Source: Candidatus Heimdallarchaeota archaeon
GTDB lineage: Archaea > Asgardarchaeota > Heimdallarchaeia > Heimdallarchaeales > Kariarchaeaceae
Direction of reading: 5' to 3'
Assembly: GCA_026702845.1 (NCBI GenBank)
Contig: JADCLS010000006.1
Location: 124,001 to 188,000 of the forward strand
DNA: 64,000 bases
Positions 37,001 to 45,476 of this stretch are shown piece after piece. The position numbers and the translations under genes were made by a program. Under the pieces are notes generated by a model. That model was not told where the DNA came from. It ran no database searches and was given only the letters and a program-made list of their open reading frames with translations. The stretch's first letter is position 1, and each line of letters begins with the position of its first letter.

Positions 37001-37730
37001 GTGCAGCTATAGATTTTTTATTCACTTTTCTTAAACTTCTCCAAAGATTAATAATTATTTTCGCATCCACAAAGGATATGCCTTCCTGAAGAGCGAGATT
37101 TTTGGTTTCATCCTCAGTGTAGAAGGTATCAGTCATAGGATTAATGAGTGGAACCATGACTGTAGATGGAGCTTGATTGGATATCTGGCACAGTGCCAAC
37201 GATAACTCAGTAATACTGACCCGAGTTTTGAGTAAGCCTCGTTTGCCACGAATAACGTTAAGATGACCAGGTATATAGAAGTTAGATCCAAATTCCTCTA
37301 TGAATTCATATCTATCAGGAGATGTACTCTCAAACTTGGCTGCAAACTCTCCCAATTCCCGGATGGTCAGTGCTATATCTTCATGAGTAACTCCTGATTG
37401 AGCATTGATATGACCTAATGGAGGTACCAGGGTATTGAATTTCTGATGTTTCTGGCCATTGTGCAATAAGGCAGAGATGATGGTGTATCGAGATTCCAAT
37501 CCTCGATACAATACTTCCAGTGTTGGAAGGTCAAGAAATTTTGCCAACTCATCACCAATGGTTGCAATAACTGTTGCACCAAAGTCGACTAACCGTGCGA
37601 ATTGAGCCGAATAGGTATGTTGAGAGGGGAGTACTAGATAACTTGCAGTTGTACTATTATAATTATCAAATATAATTATAGGATTTGAATCATTCCAACT
37701 GTCACGTAACTCTTTCAGTATCTCAAACAT
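36990..37730 (-). CDS. RibB-like protein lacking DHBP synthase active-site residues
   Basis: About 246 residues from ATG at 37730, chosen because a TATA box (AATGATAAAAAG in minus sense) lies 27 bases upstream; the longest frame starts at 37787. It aligns along its length to 3,4-dihydroxy-2-butanone-4-phosphate synthase. ILKELRDSWNDSNPIIIFD matches the N-terminal strand. FGATVIATIGDELAKFLDLP matches the G-L-I-C region. FYIPGHLNVIRGKRGLLKTR matches the PGHxxPL and G-G-V-L region. LALQEGISFVDAKIIINLWR matches the C-terminal helix. But the REnEGD loop is replaced by NYNSTTAS, the GHTEA His is gone (VSITEL), and the late Glu is Pro (VMVPLI). Probably not an active riboflavin enzyme. Confidence 0.7.
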   Translation of the reverse strand: MFEILKELRDSWNDSNPIIIFDNYNSTTASYLVLPSQHTYSAQFARLVDFGATVIATIGDELAKFLDLPTLEVLYRGLESRYTIISALLHNGQKHQKFNTLVPPLGHINAQSGVTHEDIALTIRELGEFAAKFESTSPDRYEFIEEFGSNFYIPGHLNVIRGKRGLLKTRVSITELSLALCQISNQAPSTVMVPLINPMTDTFYTEDETKNLALQEGISFVDAKIIINLWRSLRKVNKKSIAAPNQ

Positions 37731-37752
37731 ACACGTTAGAATTAGACAGGTG

Positions 37753-37764
37753 CTTTTTATCATT
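37753..37764 (-). promoter_or_regulatory. TATA box of RibB-like gene
   Basis: AATGATAAAAAG in minus sense, centred 27 bases before ATG at 37730, and lying inside the longer alternative frame. Confidence 0.45.
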
Positions 37765-37878
37765 TGTCTATGCTCTATGCTTCCCATTACTGATTCTTGA
37801 TCAATTTTTCAGCTTTTCTTGATCGTCTAAAGGTTTTCTCCTCAATACTATCAAATAGGATTACAGCTACAAGACCAT

Positions 37879-38430
37879 GTGTTCAAACGCAAGAAAAAGA
37901 GCAGTGCAGATATCATACAGGATGAGACGCTTAAATCATTGAGAAAAATAATCAAGGGTTATGAGCATTATAAGGAAAAAGATGTCAGAAAATCTACTGA
38001 TGAGGCACTACGAGCATATTTCTATGATCGAATGGTGGAATTATCAGATATTTACTCCAAAGTTCATGGTCAGCTACTATCAGCGCAGATACTCTCTGCT
38101 TGGCAGGCTAGCAATTACATTCAAAAAGAGCTACAGGATCTCAGGAAATATCTGAGTGATGATGTCTATCGGCATTCAACCTTCTTTGAAGCCAATGATG
38201 TTACTTCCATTATTGAGATATCAATCATCTATATTCTAGAGAGTGAGACCCTGCTTACCATAGAAAACTGTAAATCACTATCGGAGAAGATCTATGAGGA
38301 TCTTGTGAATGTAAATATGCTAGAAGTGGAAAAGGAAATACTGCAGTTACAAAGAGCAATAAGAGAGATTTCAAACAACATTAAGGATAGAGGAGAGCTA
38401 ATTGCTTCTTTTGAGCTTGTTGGCGTGTAA
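37879..38430 (+). CDS. Hypothetical helical protein
   Basis: 183 residues from a GTG start, beginning MFKRKKKSSADIIQDET and then wholly helical and amphipathic (LRKIIKGYEHYKEKDVRKST, YDRMVELSDIYSKVHGQLLS, MLEVEKEILQLQRAIREISN). No family recognised. Its last 33 bases overlap the end of the convergent yggU-type gene. Confidence 0.6.
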   Translation: MFKRKKKSSADIIQDETLKSLRKIIKGYEHYKEKDVRKSTDEALRAYFYDRMVELSDIYSKVHGQLLSAQILSAWQASNYIQKELQDLRKYLSDDVYRHSTFFEANDVTSIIEISIIYILESETLLTIENCKSLSEKIYEDLVNVNMLEVEKEILQLQRAIREISNNIKDRGELIASFELVGV

Positions 38431-38694
38431 TACCATATATTCTAGAGTAACACCTGAGAATTGAACCATTTTTGTTGATGATGTTGCACCTGATGTTATT
38501 TCTATTTGAGATGATGAGAGATCAAATAAATCAGATAGATAGCTGATAATCTCCTTATTTGCCTTACCCTTTGCAGGAGGTGCCTTGATTTTCAATACCA
38601 TTTCCTCATCCCAAATCTCGTACTCCTGTTTTGATGATCTTGGTTTGACAAGGATTTTTAATTGAATCACATCTCCAACAGGCAAAAATAACAT
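38398..38694 (-). CDS. DUF167/YggU (UPF0235) family protein
   Basis: 98 residues. IQLKILVKPRSSKQEYEIWD and LKIKAPPAKGKANKEIISYLSDLF are the two YggU signatures (the A-P-P-x-x-G-K-A-N segment is nearly invariant), followed by ITSGATSSTKMVQFSG. A conserved small alpha/beta protein whose biochemical role is not settled. Length is normal. Confidence 0.9.
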   Translation of the reverse strand: MLFLPVGDVIQLKILVKPRSSKQEYEIWDEEMVLKIKAPPAKGKANKEIISYLSDLFDLSSSQIEITSGATSSTKMVQFSGVTLEYMVLHANKLKRSN

Positions 38695-38783
38695 AATAGC
38701 TGATCTAACACTCTTATTTAAAATAATTAGGACGATTTTGTGGATAATTAATTGATAGAATCCGTGATAATACGATACGAAAT

Positions 38784-39152
38784 TTATCCAGCAACAAGAT
38801 CAGCAAGCTTCTTGACTACTGTATAGGCAATATCTGGCCTCAGGGTATTGGGACACCAGCAAATAAGGAAACCACCCTGCCAGTTATCACATTTAGCACC
38901 TATCAAATGACCATTACCACCTACATTCGTGGTGACAAGTTTCTCTGGAGCTTTACCGATAACAGTAAATCTCAAGTTTCCCACCACAATTGGGTTCATT
39001 CCTGATTTCTGCCACTCCTGAAGGACAAATAAAGGATCAAATCCTTCCCATGTCCCAACGGACCAATATTGTGTACCATTTCCGTCTATCAGAAATCCGA
39101 CTCCAATATCTCCATCACTCACCGCCTTAGCACTTTCGTCGTTAAAACTCAT
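38784..39152 (-). CDS. Profilin (Asgard type)
   Basis: 122 residues, close to the 115-140 of known profilins. IGVGFLIDGNGTQYWSVGTW corresponds to the N-terminal strand pair that ends in the conserved Trp. VVGNLRFTVI (residues 57-65) matches the GxKxxVI strand, VTTNVGGNGHLIGAKC the turn and strand, FLICWCPNTLRPDIAYTVV and KKLADLVAG the last strand and C-terminal helix (compare yeast TVIIAHYPPTVQAGEATKIV then EQLADYL). Profilin binds actin monomers and controls polymerisation. Asgard profilins bind eukaryotic actin in published work. An A/T-rich box (minus sense TATTTTAAGC) lies about 26 bases upstream. No actin gene is in the window. Confidence 0.85.
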   Translation of the reverse strand: MSFNDESAKAVSDGDIGVGFLIDGNGTQYWSVGTWEGFDPLFVLQEWQKSGMNPIVVGNLRFTVIGKAPEKLVTTNVGGNGHLIGAKCDNWQGGFLICWCPNTLRPDIAYTVVKKLADLVAG

Positions 39153-39315
39153 ACTCTTTTTTCATATCTTCATGCTTAAAATAGTTTCCCTTCAATCGGT
39201 ATTAGATTGCTTATTTTAGCAATTTTGAGCAATTTTAGTTTAATTAGTAATTTATTTGATTAATAAAGTTTTTTAATTAAAAATTTCTATGAATAGTAGT
39301 ATAACTTTATATGGT

Positions 39316-39945
39316 TTAATTGAAATAAAAATACATCACACATCGAATTTGAGTTGACCTTCTTCTAATTATTGATGCAAATCCAATGGAGAATGGAATT
39401 AACCAATATAGCCAGCTTGCTGATCCAACTGATGAAGTTGGAGATAGGAGTACAATTTCTGGAGTAAGGTTGGTTGTCATCAATTTGATTTCAACAACAG
39501 TAGAATAATTTCCATAATAAAAGAAAAAAATTTTGAATTTATTTGGATTGTAATCATCTTCATATAATGGATCAAACATTCTGACATAGACCTTACCATC
39601 AGGATATGTTTCTGACATGAAGTAATCAATTGTATACTTAACACCTAATTCAGTGCCATAAGTATCCGCTTCTTCATAGGATTGCAATTCTAATGATTCA
39701 TTATATGCAATTACTACTTTGAAAGCATCTGTTGAATATGTATTATTTCCGAATAACTCTTGAACAAAATCCTTGTTGTTATCTCTCGTTTCGTTGTCTA
39801 CTTCAATCAAATATGAAAACTGACTTGGATCAGAAGCTTGTATTACTTCAACAAATAATACTTCTGATGCATTTGCTGAAAATGCATTTGCAGGTATAAT
39901 CAGAATTAATAAGATAAAAAATTTTATGTACTTCATATTATCCAC
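39316..39945 (-). CDS. Secreted or membrane-anchored hypothetical protein
   Basis: 209 residues. The N-terminus is a signal peptide (KFFILLILIIPANAFSANA, probable cleavage after ANA), followed by a beta-rich, acidic extracellular domain (VLFVEVIQASDPSQFSYLIE, GKVYVRMFDPLYEDDYNPNK) and a C-terminal membrane anchor (WLYWLIPFSIGFASI) with a basic tail RRRSTQIR. Typical of archaeal surface proteins. Its start overlaps the stop of the truncated subtilase by 8 bases, so the two are probably cotranscribed. Confidence 0.65.
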   Translation of the reverse strand: MDNMKYIKFFILLILIIPANAFSANASEVLFVEVIQASDPSQFSYLIEVDNETRDNNKDFVQELFGNNTYSTDAFKVVIAYNESLELQSYEEADTYGTELGVKYTIDYFMSETYPDGKVYVRMFDPLYEDDYNPNKFKIFFFYYGNYSTVVEIKLMTTNLTPEIVLLSPTSSVGSASWLYWLIPFSIGFASIIRRRSTQIRCVMYFYFN

Positions 39946-40705
39946 CTAATAAGCAATGGATCCCATAACATGGTGGGGGTAGGATAGGTTCAGGTGGAAC
40001 GTATTGATCATATCCAACATCAAAACCATAACAATAAGCATCAAATATATTTACCCATCCATAACCAAAATATCTATCTATATAAGTTCCTCCACCTGAA
40101 GATGAATCAATTAAAGCTTGATAAATCAGTTCGCTTAGATTTAATTCTCCTATTTCAGTATTTGTTAAATCATTAACGTCACCACCATGATCAGCATAGC
40201 CCATTTTAAAACCATACATTGCAACGTAATCAACAGCAGCTAAATAAGGTGCAGAAAAACTTGTACCTGTAGAGTATTCATCTCCATTACTGGTCAATAA
40301 TGGAACACCATTTCCTGGCATAACAAAGTCTGTTTGATAGTAAGGATTTGTATCTGAATCTGAACCCCAAGATGAACAAAATGGTCCTGCAGTTGCACTT
40401 TGACATCCAGCAATATTATCTTCAGTATAGCTGTTAAACCTGGCTGTTCCAGTAAATTGATCTTTTGCTGAATAAAAATCGTCGTCTGTTTCAATAAATG
40501 GCCATTCATCAATGCTGAAGGTTTCATCTCTATCTTCATGATCAATTGATCCAACCGAGTACACATATTTGTGACTACTTGGAAATTTGTGACCTTCAGG
40601 CTGACCTGCATTCCCTATCGACGAAATAAGTATTACTCCCTTATCTAAGGCAATTTGATTGATTTTCTGTTTAACGGCTAAATCTGGTTGTTCAAATGTG
40701 ATCAT
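39938..40705 (-). pseudogene. Subtilase (S8) C-terminal half without Asp/His catalytic part
   Basis: 255 residues. Only the C-terminal half of a subtilisin-type catalytic domain is present: GVILISSIGNAGQPEG has the oxyanion Asn and GTSFSAPYLAAVDYV the catalytic Ser motif, with a Cys-containing insertion between (CQSATAGPFCSSWG). The Asp and His motifs, which should precede residue 1 by 50-120 residues, are missing. The upstream 80 bases carry no matching frame, and no signal peptide is present. It is either a 5'-truncated remnant or a rare Asp/His-less derivative; a pseudogene is favoured. Confidence 0.7.
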
Positions 40706-40786
40706 TTACAGTAATATCTCCATATTTTGATTGAAAATGTATAGTTGTTCACATGACTTTATGAATAAATCCTTTCAATGTAATGT

Positions 40787-41152
40787 ATGGCAGTTATCGA
40801 TCTTATGGGCATGATACTGATCACAGCAGCACTTATCTTCTATTCTATTGGAGTATGGGGCGAGAAAATACAAGGAACATTATTAAAATATCATGTGATA
40901 TTTTTCTGGGTAGGTTTATTGTGTGATACTCTCGGTACGACTTTAATGTTCTTCATGGCAGAAGGCATTGTATTTGACATTCATGCAATTACTGGAGCTA
41001 TAGCAATTCTGCTGATGTTTTTACATGCAGTCTGGGCTACAAAAACACTCAGATGTGGAACAGAGGAAGATAAACAGAAGTTTCATAAGTATTCTTTGGT
41101 TGTTTGGTTCTTCTGGCTTATACCTTATCTCTATCCAGCCACACAAATGTAA
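40787..41152 (+). CDS. HsmA-family membrane protein
   Basis: 121 residues, four membrane helices. The HsmA/TIGR03987 pattern is clear: IFYSIGVWGEKIQGTLLKYH, FWVGLLCDTLGTTLMF, FDIHAITGAIAILLMFLHAVWA and FHKYSLVVWFFWLIPYL. Function is poorly defined. The conserved His residues could bind heme, but this is only suggested by their spacing. Divergent from the subtilase remnant. Confidence 0.8.
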   Translation: MAVIDLMGMILITAALIFYSIGVWGEKIQGTLLKYHVIFFWVGLLCDTLGTTLMFFMAEGIVFDIHAITGAIAILLMFLHAVWATKTLRCGTEEDKQKFHKYSLVVWFFWLIPYLYPATQM

Positions 41153-41234
41153 GAAAATGCAAGAGAGCAAGTTGTTACCGATAATGAATGGATAGCATCA
41201 GAACTAAGATAAATAATGTATAAAACCATATATC

Positions 41235-42482
41235 ATGCAAGATGTAGTGCTGGCAGTAGAAGATCTAATGGTACAGTATACGGGTCAGGATTACCCAGCA
41301 CTTAATGATATCACCTTTTCTATCAACAGGAATGATTGTGTTATAATCAATGGTAAAAATGGCTCAGGTAAGACAACTCTTGTTAAATCCTTGCTCAAAT
41401 TATTTCCACGTGGTAGTTTAGCCAAAGCTAGTGGATCCATCACCATTCAGGAAAATGCAAGCATCGTGTTGCAAAATCCAAAAACCCAGCTGTTTACTTT
41501 CAGAGTGGATGAGGAGATCTCAACACCCCTTGCGTATAGAAAAGTGGCAAGAGAGCTCAGAAAACGATCTGTTGACAGTCTTCTCTCCACGTTTGATTTG
41601 GAGGATCTACGTGATAAAGATCCAAGAAATCTATCAGCAGGACAGCAGCAAATAATTGTAAGTTTAGCTGCAATTATTGCGGATCAATCCATTCTGATAC
41701 TTGATGAACCCTTTTCATTGCTCGATTCGGATAATGAGAACATATTGATGGATTTTCTCAAAGAATTGAAACAAAGGGGTCATACAATCATTATCATCGA
41801 TCATCAGATAAACCGGTATATTGGTCTTGCTGATCTTCTCCTGAAACTAGATAATGGAGTAGTTTCATTTTTCGGTCAATTTCCAAATCCTTCACTCCAA
41901 GCTGGTGAGATGGGAAGGATGACTGTTGATACATCATATAAACGAAGGGTAGATGACCCACTCCTAAGTATAGATGCGTCCTTGGGATATCGTTCCGAAA
42001 TAGTATCCTTGGATATGCAATTTTCTAAAGAGAAAATACTGATTACTGGGAAAAATGGCTCTGGAAAATCCACCATATTGAAATCCATTGCAGGTATAAT
42101 AGAACCTCTGCGAGGGAAATCAATAAGTGAATCTAAAGCATATTTTGTTCCTGCAGATCCTAGTACATTTTTTTGGAGACGCACCGTCAAAGAGGAGGTA
42201 CATCAACAAAAAATTGACGATTGGGTGGTGAAACATTGGGAGCGATCCCCATTTATGTTATCTGAAGGTGAGAAGAAACGATTAATGATGAGTATCGCCT
42301 TTCATTTTGCTGATCTCATCTTACTAGATGAACCTTCATCTTCTCTTGATGATGAGAATAAACAATGGTTGATCTCCCAGCTTCAACGAACAGATAAAAC
42401 AATTTTATTGACGAGTAATGATAGACTATTTGTTCAGTCGATCTCTCATATTGTAGATGAAATCTTGGAGCTGAGCACATGA
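41235..42482 (+). CDS. ECF-type transporter ATPase, two fused nucleotide-binding domains
   Basis: 415 residues with two ABC ATPase domains. First: Walker A GKNGSGKTTLV (about 40-47), Q-loop at VLQNPKTQLF, signature LSAGQQQI (about 133-138), Walker B SILILDEPF. Second (from about 245): Walker A GKNGSGKSTIL, signature LSEGEKKRL, Walker B LILLDEPSSS. It powers vitamin or metal uptake with the T component in the next gene, which it overlaps by 4 bases (ATGA). An alternative start is GTG at 41247, 25 bases after a TATA box at 41219-41225. The second domain is shorter and more diverged. Confidence 0.92.
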   Translation: MQDVVLAVEDLMVQYTGQDYPALNDITFSINRNDCVIINGKNGSGKTTLVKSLLKLFPRGSLAKASGSITIQENASIVLQNPKTQLFTFRVDEEISTPLAYRKVARELRKRSVDSLLSTFDLEDLRDKDPRNLSAGQQQIIVSLAAIIADQSILILDEPFSLLDSDNENILMDFLKELKQRGHTIIIIDHQINRYIGLADLLLKLDNGVVSFFGQFPNPSLQAGEMGRMTVDTSYKRRVDDPLLSIDASLGYRSEIVSLDMQFSKEKILITGKNGSGKSTILKSIAGIIEPLRGKSISESKAYFVPADPSTFFWRRTVKEEVHQQKIDDWVVKHWERSPFMLSEGEKKRLMMSIAFHFADLILLDEPSSSLDDENKQWLISQLQRTDKTILLTSNDRLFVQSISHIVDEILELST

Positions 42483-43222
42483 GTAATATGATATTACAAT
42501 TCAATTACACAGATACTTGGATTGCACGTCTGGATCCACGAACGAAATTCCTCTTTATTCTGAATATGGTAATTGTAAGTATTATCGTAACTGCCTTTGT
42601 ACCTTTACTAGGCTACTTGTTAGTGATCTATCTAATTCTCTCAGTCAATTATGGTTGGTTGCAACTTTTCAGATTTATCTGGTATATGAAGTACCTTTTC
42701 ATGCTCTTATTTGCTTTTAATTATCTACTCTCACAGACGATTGAAATTGATGTACTTGTGGTAAGTCTTCGCATCATAATCCTCATCTTCTCCTTCTATA
42801 TTTTGAATCAATCAACAAATCCAGATCAGATAGTTGATGCCCTCATGAAGCTCAGAATTCCAGTTTTTTTAGCTTGGGTTATCGGTACAACTATCCGACA
42901 GACTGTATTCCTGATTGATGATATGCAAGACTTGATGGCCATCCAGAAGATCCGAAATGAAATCGAAACAGAAAGGATTGACGAGAGTGGTAGACTAGCT
43001 CGATTTAGATCTAAAATTCAACTAATTTTCACCCTTCTCTCAGCTACCTTCTCCAAATCTATACTCAATGCTTCTGATCTAGGAGATGTTCTCTATATTC
43101 GTGGCTTTGAATCTGCTCACAGAGAAATGACCCTGCACACTACTACATTTACTAGATTAGATCTGTATTTTACCTTCATTTTTGTGATTATCCCAAATTT
43201 GTTAATTTTCACTGTCCTTTAA
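42479..43222 (+). CDS. ECF transporter T component (EcfT/CbiQ-like)
   Basis: 247 residues, about six membrane helices, beginning with the LDPRTKFLFILNMVIVSI segment typical of CbiQ/EcfT (D-P-R-T-K). The coupling helices are visible as QKIRNEIE and the final DVLYIRGFES (the A-x-x-x-R-G family motif). It couples to the upstream ATPase (4-base overlap, one operon). No substrate-specific S component lies next to the pair, so substrates are unknown; a shared module is likely. Confidence 0.88.
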   Translation: MSNMILQFNYTDTWIARLDPRTKFLFILNMVIVSIIVTAFVPLLGYLLVIYLILSVNYGWLQLFRFIWYMKYLFMLLFAFNYLLSQTIEIDVLVVSLRIIILIFSFYILNQSTNPDQIVDALMKLRIPVFLAWVIGTTIRQTVFLIDDMQDLMAIQKIRNEIETERIDESGRLARFRSKIQLIFTLLSATFSKSILNASDLGDVLYIRGFESAHREMTLHTTTFTRLDLYFTFIFVIIPNLLIFTVL

Positions 43223-43242
43223 CGAAATACAAGAGAAAAAGA

Positions 43243-43250
43243 ATTTAATA
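43243..43250 (+). promoter_or_regulatory. TATA box for the TPR-like gene
   Basis: ATTTAATA centred about 25 bases before the GTG at 43271; this supports the non-ATG start. Confidence 0.45.
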
Positions 43251-43270
43251 GATAATGTGTAGATAAAGTT

Positions 43271-44488
43271 GTGTCTGCAGACAGCGAATATGAGATCAAA
43301 TTCCATCTGTATGATGGCAATGAACAAGATATTGACGTACTGTTCAAACGCTATAAAAAATTACGAGATGTAAAAAAAGCAGAGGAAGGAGTGATGGCCA
43401 AGGTTATCACCCATTTTTACAATGGATTGATCTCATTAGTAGAAGGGGATACATATTTCTGGCAGAAAAAATATCGAGAAGCATTTCTAGCTTATCAAGA
43501 AGCCTCTAGATTATTTAATAACTTTACTATCTCCAGGACAGTTAAAGTGAAATTGGATCAATTTGTACATAGACTTGATAAGCGAGCAATTGGATTGAAA
43601 AAATTGTGTGAAGGCTTACTAGTATCAAAGCATGAATTACAGGATAATCTATTCGTGGAGAGTATGAATGAGTTTAATGAAGAGATTGCCATAGCTAACG
43701 AGATGGGAGATCAGATGAGCTCCTATGCCGCCTACGCCAGAGCCTCTTTTGTTTCCTCCCAACTTTTGTATTACCGGTCAAAACATTTACAAGATGAGAA
43801 TTCAGGACTAGCAAAGAAGAATGTACTTGAGAGTAGATTTGCACTGCGGCAAGCTGCATTTATCGACAAACGTTATCGCACCTATTTGGATGAGATAACT
43901 GAGCAATTAGATACTCTGACTAGAAAACGATTACTAGCTAAAGGAGAGGAATTTGCGGATCAGGCAACCATAGCCATGGAGAGTAGTAATTTTGAGGATG
44001 CTATTCTTGGGTTTAACAAAGCATCTCTTTTCTATAAACGAGCATCAGTTATTGCATCAGATGGATCATCACGAAGAATGTTATTATCCTTTGCCACTCT
44101 CTACGAAGCATCAATTAAAGAGGCCAAGGCTACCGAGGCACAAAAGGAAATAAATCTTGAGGAAGCATCTGAGAAATTCATGGAGGCTATGAAACTTGTC
44201 GACAAGGCAATAGCATTACTAGGTCATTTTGGTACAGATGCTTTGATCAATGCCTTTAAATGTCAAAGAGATTATTACAATGGCATGTTAACACTTAACA
44301 AAGCTACTAAGGAATTTGATCATGATAATTTTGATGAAGCTAAAACTATGTTTGAGGAAGCTAAAGATATTTTTGAATCAGCGATCAACCTTGCAGATAA
44401 AGTGGACAACCAATCTATAAGCAATATCAGTAAAGAAGCAGTATCAGAGATTGCTAGCTATATCACTATGTGTGAGAATCTAGCCTGA
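43271..44488 (+). CDS. TPR-like helical repeat protein
   Basis: 405 residues from GTG, supported by a TATA box at 43243-43250 about 25 bases upstream. All helical, with pairs such as YRKHF-like AFLAYQEASRLFNN, ANEMGDQMSSYAAYARASF, LGFNKASLFYKRASVI and EFDHDNFDEAKTMFEEAKDI that match tetratricopeptide spacing (A-x-x-x-x-x-x-F/Y). No signal peptide. Probably an interaction scaffold; partner unknown. It ends 9 bases inside the deoxyhypusine synthase gene on the other strand. Confidence 0.6.
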   Translation: MSADSEYEIKFHLYDGNEQDIDVLFKRYKKLRDVKKAEEGVMAKVITHFYNGLISLVEGDTYFWQKKYREAFLAYQEASRLFNNFTISRTVKVKLDQFVHRLDKRAIGLKKLCEGLLVSKHELQDNLFVESMNEFNEEIAIANEMGDQMSSYAAYARASFVSSQLLYYRSKHLQDENSGLAKKNVLESRFALRQAAFIDKRYRTYLDEITEQLDTLTRKRLLAKGEEFADQATIAMESSNFEDAILGFNKASLFYKRASVIASDGSSRRMLLSFATLYEASIKEAKATEAQKEINLEEASEKFMEAMKLVDKAIALLGHFGTDALINAFKCQRDYYNGMLTLNKATKEFDHDNFDEAKTMFEEAKDIFESAINLADKVDNQSISNISKEAVSEIASYITMCENLA

Positions 44489-45433
44489 TCTTGCTCGTAA
44501 AGTACTGTAAATGATTGGGAGAACAATAGTAACATCTGCGATGACAGTCATGAATTTCGCATTTTTTTCGAGTTTACCCCATGAAATTGCCTCTTCCAAG
44601 CTAGCTCCACTTAACCCTCCTGTTTCAACTCTATCCATTGTTATCTGAACTGCATATGCATAGTGTTTACTCGCCATAAGTGCAGATTGTAATGTGAAAT
44701 TCTTTGGAACACCTCCACCAAGAGTTAATGCACAACAGCTTGATGCGTCATGAAAAATGTCTTGTATTGTTCCTAGATCCTTGGTTGCATCGATTATTAA
44801 TCGTTTGAACTGAGCGAACAGCCAGATCTGTAAACCAAGAACTGAATCAGAGATGGCTGGAACAAAAATCGGAATATTCATATCATAAGCGGCTTTCACG
44901 ATGGAATTAGGATCGTCAATCTTACTTCCAAAATAATTGATTAATTGAGATGGAGTTAATATAAGTTGATCATTTTCTGCTTTCTCTTCCCATAAGATAT
45001 CTAGTAATTTTCGAATATGATCTTCAAATCCCTCAAATGAGCCCTCTGATACAAAAGCATCCCATACTCTATCAATACCCTTGTCAAGCAACTCCGCATC
45101 ACTGGAATATGAAATATCTCGGACATGAGCACCTCCAAATGCTTCTATTAGGTCATGGGTAATATTGGCACCTGTTGTGGTCAAAGCATGAATTCTTCCA
45201 TCTCGAATAGCCTGAGCAATTACTTCTCTCATTCCACCCGGTACCATTGCTCCTGCAAGTCCTACAAGAAAAGTAGCATGATTTTTTTCAGCTTCTTCAA
45301 GAATATCAATGGCTTTACCCAATCTTCCTGCTCCAAACACACCAGAATTACTAAATTGCCTTGATAAATCATTTACAGACTGTATTTCTTTTAGGTTTAT
45401 CTGATCTATTTTTTTATGCTTATGATGGTTCAT
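44480..45433 (-). CDS. dys: Deoxyhypusine synthase
   Basis: 317 residues. It transfers the aminobutyl group of spermidine to a Lys of aIF5A. ATFLVGLAGAMVPGGMREVI and ALTTTGANITHDLIEAFGG form the NAD/spermidine site. GGGVPKNFTLQ holds the catalytic Lys. FVPAISDSVLGLQIW and VETGGLSGASLEEAISWGKL are conserved segments. Archaeal length. A TATA-like AATTATATG region (fwd 45450-45458) lies upstream. No aIF5A gene is in the window. Confidence 0.95.
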   Translation of the reverse strand: MNHHKHKKIDQINLKEIQSVNDLSRQFSNSGVFGAGRLGKAIDILEEAEKNHATFLVGLAGAMVPGGMREVIAQAIRDGRIHALTTTGANITHDLIEAFGGAHVRDISYSSDAELLDKGIDRVWDAFVSEGSFEGFEDHIRKLLDILWEEKAENDQLILTPSQLINYFGSKIDDPNSIVKAAYDMNIPIFVPAISDSVLGLQIWLFAQFKRLIIDATKDLGTIQDIFHDASSCCALTLGGGVPKNFTLQSALMASKHYAYAVQITMDRVETGGLSGASLEEAISWGKLEKNAKFMTVIADVTIVLPIIYSTLRARSG

Positions 45434-45476
45434 ATGATGATAATAATAGAATTATATGTAAATTAATAGTTCTTAC

